Shown: piece by piece, positions 23,203 to 37,017 of the stretch
Layout of the letters: the number at the start of each line of letters is the position of its first letter
How positions within the stretch are numbered: position 1 is the first letter of the stretch
Source of the DNA: Cedecea neteri NBRC 105707 = ATCC 33855
Lineage (GTDB): Bacteria; Pseudomonadota; Gammaproteobacteria; Enterobacterales; Enterobacteriaceae
DNA length: 60,379 bases
Direction of reading: 5' to 3'
NCBI RefSeq assembly: GCF_001571265.1
Contig: NZ_BCTL01000005.1
Coordinates: 1-60,379, forward strand
Position numbers and translations under genes: made by a program
Notes under the pieces: generated by a model
Databases searched by the model: none
What the model saw: the letters and a program-made list of their open reading frames with translations, nothing else
Told to the model about the DNA's origin: nothing

Positions 23203-24066
23203 ATGGCCGGCGCAAAAGAGATACGTAGTAAGATCGCAAGCGTCCAGAACACGCAGAAGATCACCAAAGCGATGGAGATGGTCGCCGCTTCCAAAATGCG
23301 TAAATCGCAGGATCGCATGGCGGCCAGCCGTCCTTATGCAGATACCATGCGCAAAGTGATTGGTCACCTTGCTAACGGTAATCTGGAATATAAGCACCCA
23401 TACCTGGAAGAACGCGACGTTAAGCGCGTGGGCTACCTGGTGGTGTCGACCGATCGTGGTTTGTGCGGCGGTTTGAACATTAACCTGTTCAAAAAAGTGC
23501 TGGCGGATATGAAAGAGTGGTCCGATAAGGGCGTTCAGAGCGAACTCGCGATGATCGGCTCGAAAGGCGTTTCTTTCTTCAACTCCGTTGGCGGCAACGT
23601 GGTTGCTCAGGTTACCGGCATGGGAGATACCCCTTCCCTGTCCGAACTGATCGGCCCGGTGAAAGTGATGCTGCAAGCCTACGACGAAGGTCGTCTGGAC
23701 AAGCTGTACGTTGTCAGCAACAAATTTGTTAACACCATGTCTCAGGTTCCGACCATCACTCAGCTGCTGCCGTTACCGGCATCAGAAGATGAGGAGCTGA
23801 AGCGTAAATCCTGGGACTACCTGTACGAACCAGACCCGAAAGCGCTGCTGGACACCCTGCTGCGTCGTTATGTCGAGTCTCAGGTTTATCAGGGCGTCGT
23901 AGAAAACCTGGCCAGCGAGCAGGCCGCACGTATGGTGGCGATGAAAGCCGCAACCGATAACGGCGGCAGCCTGATTAAAGAGCTGCGGTTGGTATACAAC
24001 AAAGCTCGTCAGGCCAGCATTACTCAGGAACTTACCGAAATCGTCGGTGGCGCGTCCGCGGTTTAA
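23203..24066 (+). CDS. atpG: ATP synthase F1 subunit gamma, AtpG
   Basis: A 287-residue rotor shaft. The N-terminal helix ([20 protein letters not shown]) and the C-terminal helix (ending [14 protein letters not shown]) form the coiled coil inside the alpha-beta ring. It is followed by an unusually long 157-bp gap filled by an ERIC element before atpD, whereas the E. coli gap is only a few tens of bases. Confidence 0.97.
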   Translation: MAGAKEIRSKIASVQNTQKITKAMEMVAASKMRKSQDRMAASRPYADTMRKVIGHLANGNLEYKHPYLEERDVKRVGYLVVSTDRGLCGGLNINLFKKVLADMKEWSDKGVQSELAMIGSKGVSFFNSVGGNVVAQVTGMGDTPSLSELIGPVKVMLQAYDEGRLDKLYVVSNKFVNTMSQVPTITQLLPLPASEDEELKRKSWDYLYEPDPKALLDTLLRRYVESQVYQGVVENLASEQAARMVAMKAATDNGGSLIKELRLVYNKARQASITQELTEIVGGASAV

Positions 24067-24075
24067 ACCAGGTTA

Positions 24076-25606
<1,531 letters not shown>

Positions 25607-25625
25607 CGCCTAATCGGAGGGTGAC

Positions 25626-26045
25626 ATGGCTATGACTTACCACCTGGACGTCGTCAGCGCGGAGCAGCAAATGTTCTCCGGTCTGGTCGAGAAGATCCAG
25701 GTAACGGGTAGCGAAGGTGAGCTGGGTATCTACCCTGGTCACGCCCCGCTGCTCACCGCCATTAAGCCTGGTATGATTCGCATCGTTAAACAGCACGGAC
25801 ATGAAGAGTTTATCTACCTGTCCGGCGGTGTTCTGGAAGTTCAGCCGGGTAACGTAACCGTTCTGGCTGACACCGCGATTCGCGGTCAGGATCTCGACGA
25901 AGCGCGTGCCCTGGAAGCGAAACGCAAAGCTGAAGAGCACATGCACAGCTCCCACGGTGACGTGGATTACGCTCAGGCTTCTGCTGAACTGGCTAAAGCG
26001 ATCGCCAAACTGCGCGTTATCGAGTTAACCAAAAAAGCGATGTAA
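25626..26045 (+). CDS. atpC: ATP synthase F1 subunit epsilon, AtpC
   Basis: A 139-residue central-stalk subunit that couples the c-ring to gamma and inhibits ATP hydrolysis through its C-terminal helices. It has the N-terminal beta sandwich (about residues 1-85) and the helical hairpin (about 88-138). It is the last gene of the operon and is followed by a strong terminator. Confidence 0.97.
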   Translation: MAMTYHLDVVSAEQQMFSGLVEKIQVTGSEGELGIYPGHAPLLTAIKPGMIRIVKQHGHEEFIYLSGGVLEVQPGNVTVLADTAIRGQDLDEARALEAKRKAEEHMHSSHGDVDYAQASAELAKAIAKLRVIELTKKAM

Positions 26046-26063
26046 CTACCTGCTTGAAAAGAC

Positions 26064-26101
26064 AAATGCCAGTCCGGGAAACCTGACTGGCATTTTTTTA
26101 T
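26064..26101 (+). terminator. Rho-independent terminator of the atp operon
   Basis: AAATGCCAGTC, 10-base loop, GACTGGCATTT, followed by Ts. It is 18 bp after the atpC stop. The 240 bp from here to glmU is AT-rich and holds the glmU promoter region; I see no other feature in it. Confidence 0.92.
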
Positions 26102-26341
26102 TCCCCAGCTTTATTCCATGCTCAAAATAACCATAAAACCAGCTAGATAGCGCCTTACTCAGGGAATTTAGCCCGTCTTTTGGCCTTAATTTTCATGGAT
26201 TCTACCGTAATTACTGCTATAAAAGACGCTAGAAATGTAAAGGCGGTGAAATTAGCAGCAGCGTATTTTTTGGTGCAAAATATGTAGAATTTTCAAGGCT
26301 AAATCGCTTTACTTCACACACTAAACAGATTCAGGACACGT

Positions 26342-27712
26342 ATGTCAAACAGCGCAATGAGCGTGGTTATCCTTGCCGCCGGCAAAGGAACCCGCATGTA
26401 TTCAGATCTTCCAAAGGTGCTGCACACGCTGGCTGGGAAGCCAATGGTTCAGCATGTCATTGACGCCGCTAATAAATTAGGCGCTCAGCGGGTGAACCTG
26501 GTTTATGGCCACGGCGGCGACCTGCTAAAGCAAACCCTGAATGACGGCACGCTTAACTGGGTGCTGCAGGCTGAGCAGCTGGGAACCGGCCATGCCATGC
26601 AGATGGCGGCCCCGTTCTTTGCCGATGACGAAGATATTCTGATGCTGTACGGCGATGTACCGCTGATCTCGGTGGAGACTTTGCAGCGCCTGCGTGAAGC
26701 CAAACCGCAGGGCGGTATCGGCCTGCTGACCGTTAAACTTGACGACCCTACCGGCTATGGCCGCATTGCGCGGGAAAATGGCAAGGTCGTTGGCATCGTT
26801 GAGCATAAAGACGCCAGCGAAGAGCAGCGTAAAATCAACGAAATCAACACCGGGATTCTGGTGGCTAATGGCGCAGATCTGAAGCGCTGGCTTGGTAAGC
26901 TGGATAACAACAACGCCCAGGGCGAGTTCTACATCACGGACATTATTGCCCTGGCCCACGGGGAAGGGCGCGAAATCGCCGCCGTTCATCCGGATCGCCT
27001 GAGTGAAGTCGAGGGCGTGAACAACCGCCTGCAGCTCTCTCGTCTGGAACGTGTCTACCAAACGGAACAGGCCGATAAGCTGCTGCTGGCTGGCGTCATG
27101 CTGCGCGATCCGGCTCGTTTCGATCTGCGCGGTGAATTAACGCACGGGCGCGATGTTGAAATCGATACTAATGTCATTGTGGAAGGCCGCGTAACGCTGG
27201 GCAACCGCGTGAAGATCGGGACTGGCTGCGTGATTAAAAACGCGGTCATCGGTGATGACTGCGAAATCAGCCCGTATACGGTTATCGAAGATGCGACGCT
27301 TGAAGCCGCCTGCACCATCGGGCCATTTGCCCGCCTGCGTCCTGGGGCTGAACTGGCCGAAGGGGCTCACGTTGGCAACTTCGTCGAGATGAAGAAAGCT
27401 CGCCTGGGTAAAGGCTCGAAAGCTGGCCATCTGAGCTACCTCGGTGATGCCGAAATTGGTGATAACGTGAACATCGGTGCGGGCACAATTACCTGTAACT
27501 ACGATGGCGCGAACAAACATAAAACCATTATTGGTGATGACGTGTTTGTGGGTTCTGATACTCAGTTGGTGGCGCCGGTTACCGTGGCGAGTGGCGTTAC
27601 GATTGGTGCCGGGACGACCGTCACCCGAGACGTGGCTGAAAATGAATTGGTGATCAGTCGCGTAAAACAAAAACACATTCAGGGCTGGCAGCGCCCGGTG
27701 AAGAAAAAATAA
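26342..27712 (+). CDS. glmU: Bifunctional UDP-GlcNAc pyrophosphorylase / glucosamine-1-phosphate acetyltransferase GlmU
   Basis: A 456-residue enzyme making UDP-N-acetylglucosamine for peptidoglycan and lipopolysaccharide. The N-terminal uridyltransferase domain has [15 protein letters not shown] at about residues 11-25. From about residue 250 the protein is a left-handed beta helix of hexapeptide repeats that carries the acetyltransferase. It precedes glmS, which makes the glucosamine 6-phosphate feeding this pathway, but a REP pair and an ERIC lie between them. Confidence 0.97.
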   Translation: MSNSAMSVVILAAGKGTRMYSDLPKVLHTLAGKPMVQHVIDAANKLGAQRVNLVYGHGGDLLKQTLNDGTLNWVLQAEQLGTGHAMQMAAPFFADDEDILMLYGDVPLISVETLQRLREAKPQGGIGLLTVKLDDPTGYGRIARENGKVVGIVEHKDASEEQRKINEINTGILVANGADLKRWLGKLDNNNAQGEFYITDIIALAHGEGREIAAVHPDRLSEVEGVNNRLQLSRLERVYQTEQADKLLLAGVMLRDPARFDLRGELTHGRDVEIDTNVIVEGRVTLGNRVKIGTGCVIKNAVIGDDCEISPYTVIEDATLEAACTIGPFARLRPGAELAEGAHVGNFVEMKKARLGKGSKAGHLSYLGDAEIGDNVNIGAGTITCNYDGANKHKTIIGDDVFVGSDTQLVAPVTVASGVTIGAGTTVTRDVAENELVISRVKQKHIQGWQRPVKKK

Positions 27713-27722
27713 CGGATTTATA

Positions 27723-27819
27723 CCCCTCACCTTAACCCTCTCCCCACAGGGGAGAGAGGATCATTCGGTGCGGTGTTTTTCTCCCTCGCCCCTTTGGGGA
27801 GAGGGCCGGGGTGAGGGGA
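27723..27819. repeat. Inverted pair of REP-like palindromes after glmU
   Basis: Copy one (27723-27759) reads CCCCTCACCTTAACCCTCTC onward, and copy two (27781-27819) reads in the opposite sense, ending GAGGGCCGGGGTGAGGGG. Together they can fold as two small hairpins or one long one, starting 10 bp after the glmU stop codon. Confidence 0.85.
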
Positions 27820-27903
27820 TAACATAATCCTCCCCCCAAAGGCAGTAACCATAAAAATAACCCCACTCTCTACAAGGCTCGGGGCTCCGGAAATACCGGA
27901 TTA

Positions 27904-28029
27904 ATACCCTATGGATTTCGTGCTGTGGAAAGGCAGCAAGCTTGTTAATCCCCGGGAGCTTACATCAAGTAAGTGACCGGGGTGCGCAAGCGCAGACAAC
28001 GCATCTACAGTGCGAAAGACGACGGGTAA
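27904..28029 (+). repeat. ERIC element in the glmS leader
   Basis: About 126 bp, bounded by ATACCC and GGGTAA, with the ERIC core TCCCCGGGAGCTTACATCAA followed by GTAAGTGACCGGGGTG and, further on, GACGACGGGTA. It has the same orientation as the atpG-atpD copy. It ends 53 bp before the glmS start, so it is part of any glmUS transcript. Confidence 0.9.
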
Positions 28030-28082
28030 TACACAGGTCAGCGACAACACATGGCTAACGCCATTATCAGGACTTAAAAATT

Positions 28083-29912
28083 ATGTGTGGAATTGTTGGC
28101 GCAGTAGCGCAACGTGATATCGCTGAAATCCTTCTTGAAGGACTACGTCGTCTGGAATACCGCGGGTACGACTCTGCGGGTCTGGCGGTTGTGGACGACA
28201 AAGGTCAGATGACCCGCTTGCGTCGTCTGGGTAAAGTACAGAAGCTGGCAGAAGCGGCGCAAGAAACCGCTCTGCATGGTGGCACCGGTATCGCTCACAC
28301 TCGCTGGGCAACGCACGGCGAACCTTCAGAAATTAATGCTCACCCACATGTCTCCGACCACATTGTGGTCGTACACAACGGTATCATCGAAAACCACGAG
28401 CCGCTGCGTGAAGCGCTGCAGTCTCGTGGCTACACGTTTGTCTCCCAGACGGACACCGAAGTTATTGCTCACCTGGTGCACTGGGAGCTTGAGCAAGGTG
28501 GCACGCTGCGTGAAGCGGTACTTCGTGCTATCCCACAGCTTCGCGGCGCTTACGGCACCGTTATTATGGACATCCGTAACCCGGATGTTCTGCTGGCCGC
28601 ACGTTCCGGTAGCCCGATGGTTATCGGTCTGGGCATGGGTGAAAACTTCATCGCTTCTGACCAGCTGGCATTGCTGCCGGTAACCCGTCGCTTCATCTTC
28701 CTTGAAGAGGGCGATATCGCCGAAGTGACTCGCCGCGCGGTCACTGTTTTTGATACCAAAGGCGAGCAGGTTAAGCGCCCGGACATCGAATCTAATCTGC
28801 AGTATGACGCTGGTGACAAAGGCATTTATCGTCACTACATGCAGAAAGAGATCTACGAGCAGCCGAACGCCATCAAAAACACCCTTGCCGGGCGTATCAG
28901 CCACGGCGAAGTGGATCTGACGGAGCTGGGGCCAAAAGCCAATGAAATGCTCTCTCAGGTCGAGCATATTCAAATCGTAGCCTGCGGCACCTCCTATAAC
29001 TCAGGTATGGTTTCCCGTTACTGGTTTGAATCGCTGGCCGGCGTGCCTTGCGATGTCGAAATCGCCTCTGAATTCCGCTACCGCAAATCTGCTGTTCGTC
29101 GCAACAGCCTGATGATCACCCTTTCCCAGTCTGGCGAAACGGCGGACACCCTGGCGGCGCTGCGCCTCTCCAAAGAGCTGGGCTATCTTGGTTCACTGGC
29201 GATTTGTAACGTGGCTGGCTCTTCTCTGGTGCGCGAATCCGACCTGGCGCTGATGACCAATGCCGGAACCGAAATCGGCGTAGCTTCAACCAAAGCGTTC
29301 ACCACTCAGCTCACCGTTTTGCTGATGCTGGTGGCGAAGCTGAGCCGCCTGAAAGGTGCCGATGCACAGATCGAGCACGATATCGTGCATGGTCTGCAGG
29401 CGCTGCCAAGCCGTATCGAGCAGATGCTGTCCCAGGACAAGCGCATTGAGCAGCTGGCGGAAGATTTCTCCGACAAGCATCACGCGCTGTTCCTTGGCCG
29501 TGGCGATCAGTATCCGATCGCTATGGAAGGCGCGCTGAAGCTGAAAGAGATCTCCTACATTCACGCTGAAGCCTATGCGGCCGGTGAGCTGAAGCATGGC
29601 CCGCTGGCGCTGATCGACGCGGACATGCCGGTCATCGTTGTGGCTCCGAACAACGAGCTGTTGGAAAAACTGAAATCCAACATCGAAGAAGTTCGTGCCC
29701 GCGGCGGCCAGCTGTATGTCTTCGCCGACCGCGACGCAGGCTTTACCAGCAGCGACAACATGCACATCATCGAGATGCCGCATGTGGAAGAGGTGATTGC
29801 GCCTATCTTCTACACCGTGCCGCTACAGTTGCTGTCTTACCACGTGGCGCTGATCAAAGGCACCGACGTGGACCAGCCGCGTAACCTGGCGAAATCGGTA
29901 ACAGTGGAATAA
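28083..29912 (+). CDS. glmS: Glutamine--fructose-6-phosphate aminotransferase GlmS
   Basis: A 609-residue enzyme, the first committed step to amino sugars: glutamine plus fructose 6-phosphate gives glucosamine 6-phosphate. The mature protein begins at Cys2 ([10 protein letters not shown]), the nucleophile of the glutaminase domain (residues 1-240). Two SIS domains follow (for example [14 protein letters not shown] and [13 protein letters not shown]), ending in the isomerase tail NLAKSVTVE. In E. coli the glmS mRNA is activated by the small RNA GlmZ at its leader; here that leader carries an ERIC. Confidence 0.98.
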   Translation: MCGIVGAVAQRDIAEILLEGLRRLEYRGYDSAGLAVVDDKGQMTRLRRLGKVQKLAEAAQETALHGGTGIAHTRWATHGEPSEINAHPHVSDHIVVVHNGIIENHEPLREALQSRGYTFVSQTDTEVIAHLVHWELEQGGTLREAVLRAIPQLRGAYGTVIMDIRNPDVLLAARSGSPMVIGLGMGENFIASDQLALLPVTRRFIFLEEGDIAEVTRRAVTVFDTKGEQVKRPDIESNLQYDAGDKGIYRHYMQKEIYEQPNAIKNTLAGRISHGEVDLTELGPKANEMLSQVEHIQIVACGTSYNSGMVSRYWFESLAGVPCDVEIASEFRYRKSAVRRNSLMITLSQSGETADTLAALRLSKELGYLGSLAICNVAGSSLVRESDLALMTNAGTEIGVASTKAFTTQLTVLLMLVAKLSRLKGADAQIEHDIVHGLQALPSRIEQMLSQDKRIEQLAEDFSDKHHALFLGRGDQYPIAMEGALKLKEISYIHAEAYAAGELKHGPLALIDADMPVIVVAPNNELLEKLKSNIEEVRARGGQLYVFADRDAGFTSSDNMHIIEMPHVEEVIAPIFYTVPLQLLSYHVALIKGTDVDQPRNLAKSVTVE

Positions 29913-29937
29913 GCTGTTGTCATAAATGTTGAAGAAT

Positions 29938-29962
29938 AAGCTGCCTACGGGCAGCTTTTTTA
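29938..29962 (+). terminator. Rho-independent terminator of glmUS
   Basis: AAGCTGCC-TACG-GGCAGCTT followed by six Ts, 26 bp after the glmS stop. Confidence 0.9.
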
Positions 29963-30043
29963 TTGCACGCCTGTTGAATATAACTATTTGATTTTTATTT
30001 GGATAATGAGTGGGTTTGGCTTAGGTGTTATCGCAGGTCTGCA

Positions 30044-30094
30044 TTGTCATAAAACCGTCATAATTCGTACATTTAACTGTCACCAAACTGTCCT
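30044..30094 (+). promoter_or_regulatory. Two Pho boxes upstream of pstS
   Basis: TTGTCATAAAACCGTCAT (30044-30061) and CTGTCACCAAACTGTCCT (30077-30094) fit the PhoB pattern CTGTCAT-A/T-rich-CTGTCAT, with repeat units 11 bp apart. They lie 58-108 bp before the pstS start, so PhoB~P should activate the operon under phosphate limitation. The arrangement is the same as in E. coli. Confidence 0.9.
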
Positions 30095-30151
30095 ATTTTC
30101 TACCCTGTATTTAATTAAACAACAATTTACGAACATCTGGCAGGAGACATT

Positions 30152-31192
30152 ATGAACGTTATGCGTACCACTGTCGCAACTGTTGTCGCCGCGACCTTAT
30201 CTCTGAGCGCTTCTACTGCGTTTGCAGCTGCAAGCCTGACTGGCGCTGGTGCAACTTTCCCTGCGCCGGTGTATGCCAAGTGGGCAGATACCTACCAGAA
30301 AGAAACTGGTAACAAGGTGAACTACCAGGGTATCGGTTCCTCCGGCGGCGTAAAGCAAATCATTGCTAACACCGTTGACTTCGGCGCTTCTGACGCCCCT
30401 CTGGCGGATGACAAATTACAGCAAGAAGGCCTGTTCCAGTTCCCTACCGTGATCGGCGGCGTGGTGCTGGCGGTTAACCTGCCTGGCTTCAAGTCTGGCG
30501 AGCTGGTTCTGGACGGCAAAACCCTGGGCGACATCTACCTGGGCACCATCAAAAAATGGAACGACCCGGCGATTGCTAAACTGAACCCTGGCCACAAACT
30601 GCCGGATCAGAACATCGCGGTTGTTCGTCGTGCTGACGGCTCCGGTACTTCCTTCGTGTTCACCAGCTACCTGTCTAAAGTGAACGAAGAATGGAAATCT
30701 AAAATTGGCGCAGGCTCTACCGTTAACTGGCCAACCGGTCTGGGCGGTAAAGGTAACGACGGCATCGCGGCCTTCGTACAGCGTCTGCCAGGTTCTATCG
30801 GCTACGTTGAATACGCTTACGCTAAGCAAAACAACCTGACTTACACCAAGCTGCTGTCCGCTGACGGTAAGCCGGTTAGCCCGACCGAAGCAAACTTTGC
30901 TAACGCGGCTAAAGGCGCTGACTGGAGCAAATCTTTCGCACAGGATCTGACCAACCAGAAAGGTGACGAAGCGTGGCCAATCACCTCCACCACCTTCATC
31001 CTGGTCCACAAAGAGCAGAAAAACCCTGAGCAGGGCGCAGAAGTGCTGAAGTTCTTTGACTGGGCATACAAATCTGGCGCGAAAGAAGCTAACGGCCTGG
31101 ATTACGCAACGCTGCCGGCCTCTGTGGTTGAGCAAGTTCGCGCTGCATGGAAGACCAATGTAAAAGACAGCTCCGGTAAGGCGCTGTACTAA
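30152..31192 (+). CDS. pstS: Phosphate ABC transporter periplasmic binding protein PstS
   Basis: A 346-residue periplasmic protein. The signal peptide ends near residue 25 ([16 protein letters not shown]). The phosphate site segments [15 protein letters not shown] and [11 protein letters not shown] are present. It is the first gene of pstSCAB-phoU behind two Pho boxes. A hairpin after its stop probably keeps its mRNA more abundant than that of the membrane parts. Confidence 0.97.
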   Translation: MNVMRTTVATVVAATLSLSASTAFAAASLTGAGATFPAPVYAKWADTYQKETGNKVNYQGIGSSGGVKQIIANTVDFGASDAPLADDKLQQEGLFQFPTVIGGVVLAVNLPGFKSGELVLDGKTLGDIYLGTIKKWNDPAIAKLNPGHKLPDQNIAVVRRADGSGTSFVFTSYLSKVNEEWKSKIGAGSTVNWPTGLGGKGNDGIAAFVQRLPGSIGYVEYAYAKQNNLTYTKLLSADGKPVSPTEANFANAAKGADWSKSFAQDLTNQKGDEAWPITSTTFILVHKEQKNPEQGAEVLKFFDWAYKSGAKEANGLDYATLPASVVEQVRAAWKTNVKDSSGKALY

Positions 31193-31204
31193 GTGCAAAA
31201 ATCT

Positions 31205-33927
<2,723 letters not shown>

Positions 33928-33939
33928 TTGGAGAGCGCG

Positions 33940-34665
33940 ATGGATAACCTCAACTTAAACAAACACATTTCTGGCCAGTTCAACGCCGAGCTGGAGTACA
34001 TCCGTACTCAGGTGATGACGATGGGCGGGCTGGTGGAACAACAGCTCTCCGACGCGATTACTGCGATGCACAACCAGGACAGCGAGCTGGCGAAGCGCGT
34101 TATCGCCGGTGACCAGAAGGTCAACATGATGGAAGTGGCGATCGATGAAGCCTGCGTGCGCATCATCGCCAAACGCCAGCCAACCGCCAGCGACCTGCGC
34201 CTGGTGATGGCCATCATCAAAACCATCGCCGAGCTGGAACGTATTGGTGACGTAGCGGATAAAATCTGCCGCACCGCGCTGGAGAAATTCTCCCAGCAGC
34301 ACCAGCCGCTGCTGGTCAGCCTCGAGTCGCTGGGTCGCCACACCGTGCAAATGCTGCACGACGTGCTGGACGCTTTTGCGCGTATGGATCTGGATGAAGC
34401 GGTACGTATCTACCGCGAAGACAAGAAAGTTGACCAGGAATATGAAGGCATCGTGCGTCAGCTGATGACCTACATGATGGAAGACTCCCGCACCATTCCA
34501 AGTGTGCTGACCGCGCTGTTCTGCGCCCGCTCTATCGAGCGTATCGGTGATCGTTGTCAGAACATCTGCGAATACATCTTCTACTTCGTGAAGGGGCAGG
34601 ACTTCCGTCACGTGGGCGGCGATGAGCTGGACAAGCTGCTGGCGGGTAAAGATCCGAAAGAGTAA
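33940..34665 (+). CDS. phoU: Phosphate signalling protein PhoU
   Basis: A 241-residue helical protein with two PhoU repeats (three-helix bundles carrying metal-binding ExxxD motifs such as [11 protein letters not shown] and [11 protein letters not shown]). It links Pst transporter state to the PhoR kinase and keeps the Pho regulon off when phosphate is plentiful. The ATG at 33940 ([13 protein letters not shown]) is preferred to an in-frame TTG at 33928. Synteny with E. coli ends directly after this gene. Confidence 0.96.
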   Translation: MDNLNLNKHISGQFNAELEYIRTQVMTMGGLVEQQLSDAITAMHNQDSELAKRVIAGDQKVNMMEVAIDEACVRIIAKRQPTASDLRLVMAIIKTIAELERIGDVADKICRTALEKFSQQHQPLLVSLESLGRHTVQMLHDVLDAFARMDLDEAVRIYREDKKVDQEYEGIVRQLMTYMMEDSRTIPSVLTALFCARSIERIGDRCQNICEYIFYFVKGQDFRHVGGDELDKLLAGKDPKE

Positions 34666-34683
34666 GTGCACTTCTTCTCTGTC

Positions 34684-34761
34684 GCCCTCTCCCCTTTGTG
34701 GAGAGGGCCGGCACATTTTTTTCTCCCTCGCCCCTTTGGGGAGAGGGCTGGGGTGAGGGGC
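34684..34761. repeat. REP-like palindromes between phoU and yiiM
   Basis: A truncated copy (34684-34711, ending GAGGGCCGG) is followed by a complete one (34722-34761, ending GGGCTGGGGTGAGGGG) in the same orientation. They fill the gap between phoU and the convergent yiiM, which is also where gene order departs from that of E. coli. Confidence 0.85.
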
Positions 34762-34763
34762 AA

Positions 34764-35441
34764 TTACTTCCCGAACAAACGCCGCGAATTATCCTCGATC
34801 TTCCCTGAAATCCTACGCTTCTGCATCGTTCTACTCCAGCTTACCGACAGCCCAGCAGCCGACAAAAGCCGGTGATATTGCGAATCATCAAACGGCATAT
34901 GCCAGGCAATGGCGATAGCTTCTGCCACCGTCACGTCGCTAACGCGTGATACCAGCTCCAGCGGCGCATCGGCAGAAACATTCCCCGCCAAAACCACGCG
35001 ATAAAGCCAGCCGCAGTAGCCTGCTTCCTGCATCCGGGTCGCCATATCCTCTACGCCAAAATGGTAGTTAAGCTTAAAGCACGGCGAACGAGGCTGGGTT
35101 ACCTGAATCAGCGCCTCACCCCAGCGGTAAATATCGCCCATATAGACGTTCTCTTCCGTCATCCCTTCCGTAGACAGGTTTTCGCCGAAGGCCGGGGCAT
35201 TAAACAGCTCCGTCTTATCCGGGAAGATTTGCGCCCAGTGCTGATAATGCTCGCGCGGATAGTGGCACAGCGCCCTGTCCGGCCCGCCGTGAATCACCTT
35301 TTCCGCCTGCTCGTCTCCCTCCAGCCCAAGTTCGGTCAGGAGAAGTTCGCCGTCCACCTGCACCTTGGCGATGGCGCTGGGCCGACTCCCTTCGTAAGCA
35401 CTGATCTGACCAACGTAAACCTGAAGCGGATAGCGATGCAT
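34764..35441 (-). CDS. yiiM: MOSC-domain protein YiiM
   Basis: A 225-residue protein of the MOSC family, expected to bind the molybdenum cofactor. The MOSC core includes VHGGPDRALCHYPREHY (about residues 65-81) and FGENLSTEGMTE, and the putative cofactor-binding Cys lies in QPRSPCFKLN. E. coli YiiM reduces N-hydroxylated bases such as 6-N-hydroxylaminopurine. It lies 73 bp downstream of sodA on the same strand, past the sodA terminator; in E. coli kdgT lies between the two, and it is absent here. Confidence 0.93.
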   Translation of the reverse strand: MHRYPLQVYVGQISAYEGSRPSAIAKVQVDGELLLTELGLEGDEQAEKVIHGGPDRALCHYPREHYQHWAQIFPDKTELFNAPAFGENLSTEGMTEENVYMGDIYRWGEALIQVTQPRSPCFKLNYHFGVEDMATRMQEAGYCGWLYRVVLAGNVSADAPLELVSRVSDVTVAEAIAIAWHMPFDDSQYHRLLSAAGLSVSWSRTMQKRRISGKIEDNSRRLFGK

Positions 35442-35465
35442 AAGCGACTCCCTGCGAAATAGACA

Positions 35466-35492
35466 TAAAAAAAGCGAGCCATCAGGCTCGCT
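35466..35492 (-). terminator. Rho-independent terminator of sodA
   Basis: AGCGAGCC-ATCA-GGCTCGCT (35473-35492), with a run of As at 35466-35473 that reads as a T-tract on the minus strand. Confidence 0.9.
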
Positions 35493-35514
35493 TCTCTAAG
35501 GTCGTATTGCAACC

Positions 35515-36135
35515 TTATTTTTTAGCGGCGAAACGAGCTGCTGCTTCGTCCCAGTTAACTACGTTCCAGAACTCTTTCGCGTAGTCCGGGCGACGGTTCT
35601 GGAATTTCAGGTAGTAAGCGTGTTCCCAAACGTCCAGGCCCACAATCGGGAAGCCGGAAGCGCCGGAGATAGCTTCGCCCATCAGCGGGCTGTCCTGGTT
35701 TGCAGTAGACACTACAGCCAGTTTGTCGCCTTTCAGCACCAGCCACGCCCAGCCGGAGCCGAAACGGGTAGCTGCAGCTTTTTCGAACTCAGCTTTGAAC
35801 GCGTCAACGCTGCCGAAATCGCGCTCGATAGCGGCTTTCAGGTCACCTTTCAGCTCGGTGCCTTTTTTCAGGCCTTTCCAGAAGAAGCTGTGGTTAGCGT
35901 GGCCGCCGGCGTTGTTACGCAGCGCGGTTTTCTTATCAGCAGGCAGCTGATCCAGTTTGGTAATCAGCTCTTCAGCAGACAGGCTGGCAAACTCAGGCAG
36001 GGATTCCAGCGCGGCGTTCGCGTTGTTAACGTAGGCCTGGTGGTGTTTGCTGTGGTGGATTTCCATGGTTTCTTTATCGAAATGCGGTTCCAGCGCGTCG
36101 TAAGCGTAAGGCAGGGATGGCAGTGTATAGCTCAT
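35515..36135 (-). CDS. sodA: Manganese superoxide dismutase SodA
   Basis: A 206-residue cytoplasmic enzyme that dismutates superoxide. Metal ligands lie in [11 protein letters not shown] (near residue 27), [11 protein letters not shown] (near 82) and [10 protein letters not shown] (Asp and His near 168-172); the manganese-type residues of E. coli SodA are kept. The ATG at 36135 ([12 protein letters not shown]) is chosen over an in-frame codon at 36150 by homology and a GGAG site. Its promoter region resembles that of E. coli sodA. Confidence 0.97.
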   Translation of the reverse strand: MSYTLPSLPYAYDALEPHFDKETMEIHHSKHHQAYVNNANAALESLPEFASLSAEELITKLDQLPADKKTALRNNAGGHANHSFFWKGLKKGTELKGDLKAAIERDFGSVDAFKAEFEKAAATRFGSGWAWLVLKGDKLAVVSTANQDSPLMGEAISGASGFPIVGLDVWEHAYYLKFQNRRPDYAKEFWNVVNWDEAAARFAAKK

Positions 36136-36195
36136 ATTCATCGTCTCCATTAACGTAGAGCGGCTGTAGTGCTGTTAACGCCGCGTAATCAGTCG

Positions 36196-36242
36196 GTTCA
36201 TTATAGTTAATTAAATGATATTGAAAATGTTTATCAATGCCG
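36196..36242 (-). promoter_or_regulatory. sodA promoter with Fur-box-like region
   Basis: On the minus strand the order is GATAAACATTTTCAATATCA, then TTTAATTAAC, then -10 TATAAT (36200-36205). From memory this is nearly the E. coli sodA promoter, where Fur and the ArcA/SoxS regulators act. The -10 is seen; regulator binding is inferred. Confidence 0.65.
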
Positions 36243-36391
36243 TACTTAGCGTGTGGTTATAACTTTTCTTCATGAAACCACGGCTTACGGCTATAACGCC
36301 GCGGGTAAAAAGCCCTTTTTTCAGAGTAACGGCGAATTGTTACCCGGTCGTGACGTAACGGCATGAGAAGAGCCCAAGAGGAGTGCAAATT

Positions 36392-36675
36392 GTGATCGCC
36401 ATCGGCGGCTCTCGCTGGATTTTGCCAGCGTAGCGCAGGCGATGGGAATAAATACTCAAGGAATCAGCGAAGAGCAGGCAAGTTTCAAGGCCATCGAAGC
36501 GATTCGTGCGCTGTCGGCCAGAGTGGGCATTCCATCAGGATTCCGTGAGCTTGGCGTGGAGCCTGCCGATATTGAAGGCTGGCTGGACAAGGCGCTGGCC
36601 GACCCGTGCGCGCCGTGTAATCCAAGAACCGCCTCGCGCAAAGCAATCCGCGAGCTTTACCTGGAGGCATTATGA
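36392..36675 (+). pseudogene. 3' remnant of a rhamnose-operon lactaldehyde reductase gene
   Basis: The last 80-odd codons of an iron-containing alcohol dehydrogenase (normal length about 380) are intact: VAQAMG near 36430 through [20 protein letters not shown] to the C-terminus LYLEAL. This tail is that of the FucO-like reductase (RhaO type) found in rha operons of Klebsiella- or Salmonella-like bacteria. Immediately before it, in another frame, VIAIGGS (36392-36412) resembles the IAIGGGS nucleotide loop near residue 95 of the same family, suggesting an internal deletion of about 200 codons. The first 36442 ATG would give a 77-residue ORF, but the catalytic part is missing. The stop overlaps the rhaM start. 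Confidence 0.8.
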
Positions 36676-36986
36676 TCAGGAAAGCCTTTGTCATGCAGGT
36701 TAATCCTGACGCCCACGAAGAGTATCAGCTCCGCCACTCGCCCATCTGGCCGGAGCTGGAAGAAGTCCTTAAGCAGCACGGAGCCCATCATTATGCAATC
36801 CATCTGGATGAGCAGCGTCACCTGCTTTTTGCCACGGTGGAGATCGAGTCCGAAGCGCGTTGGAATGCGGTTGCTGACACCGAAGTTTGTCGGCGCTGGT
36901 GGCGGCATATGAGCGACATTATGCCCGGCAACCCGGACGGCAGCCCGGTTAGCCAGGCGCTAAAAGAAGTGTTCTGGCTCAGGTAG
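36672..36986 (+). CDS. rhaM: L-rhamnose mutarotase RhaM
   Basis: A 104-residue dimeric alpha/beta-barrel enzyme that interconverts the anomers of L-rhamnose. It begins [18 protein letters not shown], has the active-site region HSPIWPEL and ends with the conserved WWRHMSDIM segment, full length for the family. The ATG overlaps the remnant's stop (ATGA) behind GGAGG. The genes it normally serves (rhaT, rhaRS, rhaBAD) are not here, so it appears to be an orphan left by a deletion. Whether it is still expressed is unknown. Confidence 0.93.
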   Translation: MIRKAFVMQVNPDAHEEYQLRHSPIWPELEEVLKQHGAHHYAIHLDEQRHLLFATVEIESEARWNAVADTEVCRRWWRHMSDIMPGNPDGSPVSQALKEVFWLR

Positions 36987-36990
36987 AGAA

Positions 36991-37017
36991 AAGGCCCGCT
37001 TCCGGGCCTTATTTTTT
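36991..37017. terminator. Terminator between rhaM and cheV
   Basis: AAGGCCCG-CTTC-CGGGCCTT followed by ATTTTTT on the plus strand, so it ends rhaM transcripts. The stem also lies directly after the cheV stop and may serve the minus strand, though the T-tract there is weak. Confidence 0.85.

Noticed and set aside
21463-23676. A 737-codon open frame on the minus strand across atpA and the start of atpG
   Set aside because: It lies opposite two highly conserved ATP synthase genes, has no ribosome binding site or recognisable domain, and its composition (many His, Phe, Asn, Gln) is that of an antisense shadow.
33928-33939. A longer PhoU beginning at TTG 33928
   Set aside because: The four extra residues overlap the ribosome binding site GGAGAG of the ATG at 33940, which matches the E. 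coli start.
36442-36675. A genuine small gene of 77 codons before rhaM
   Set aside because: Its whole sequence is the C-terminal tail of an alcohol dehydrogenase, and similarity extends upstream of its first ATG, so a truncated gene is the better explanation.
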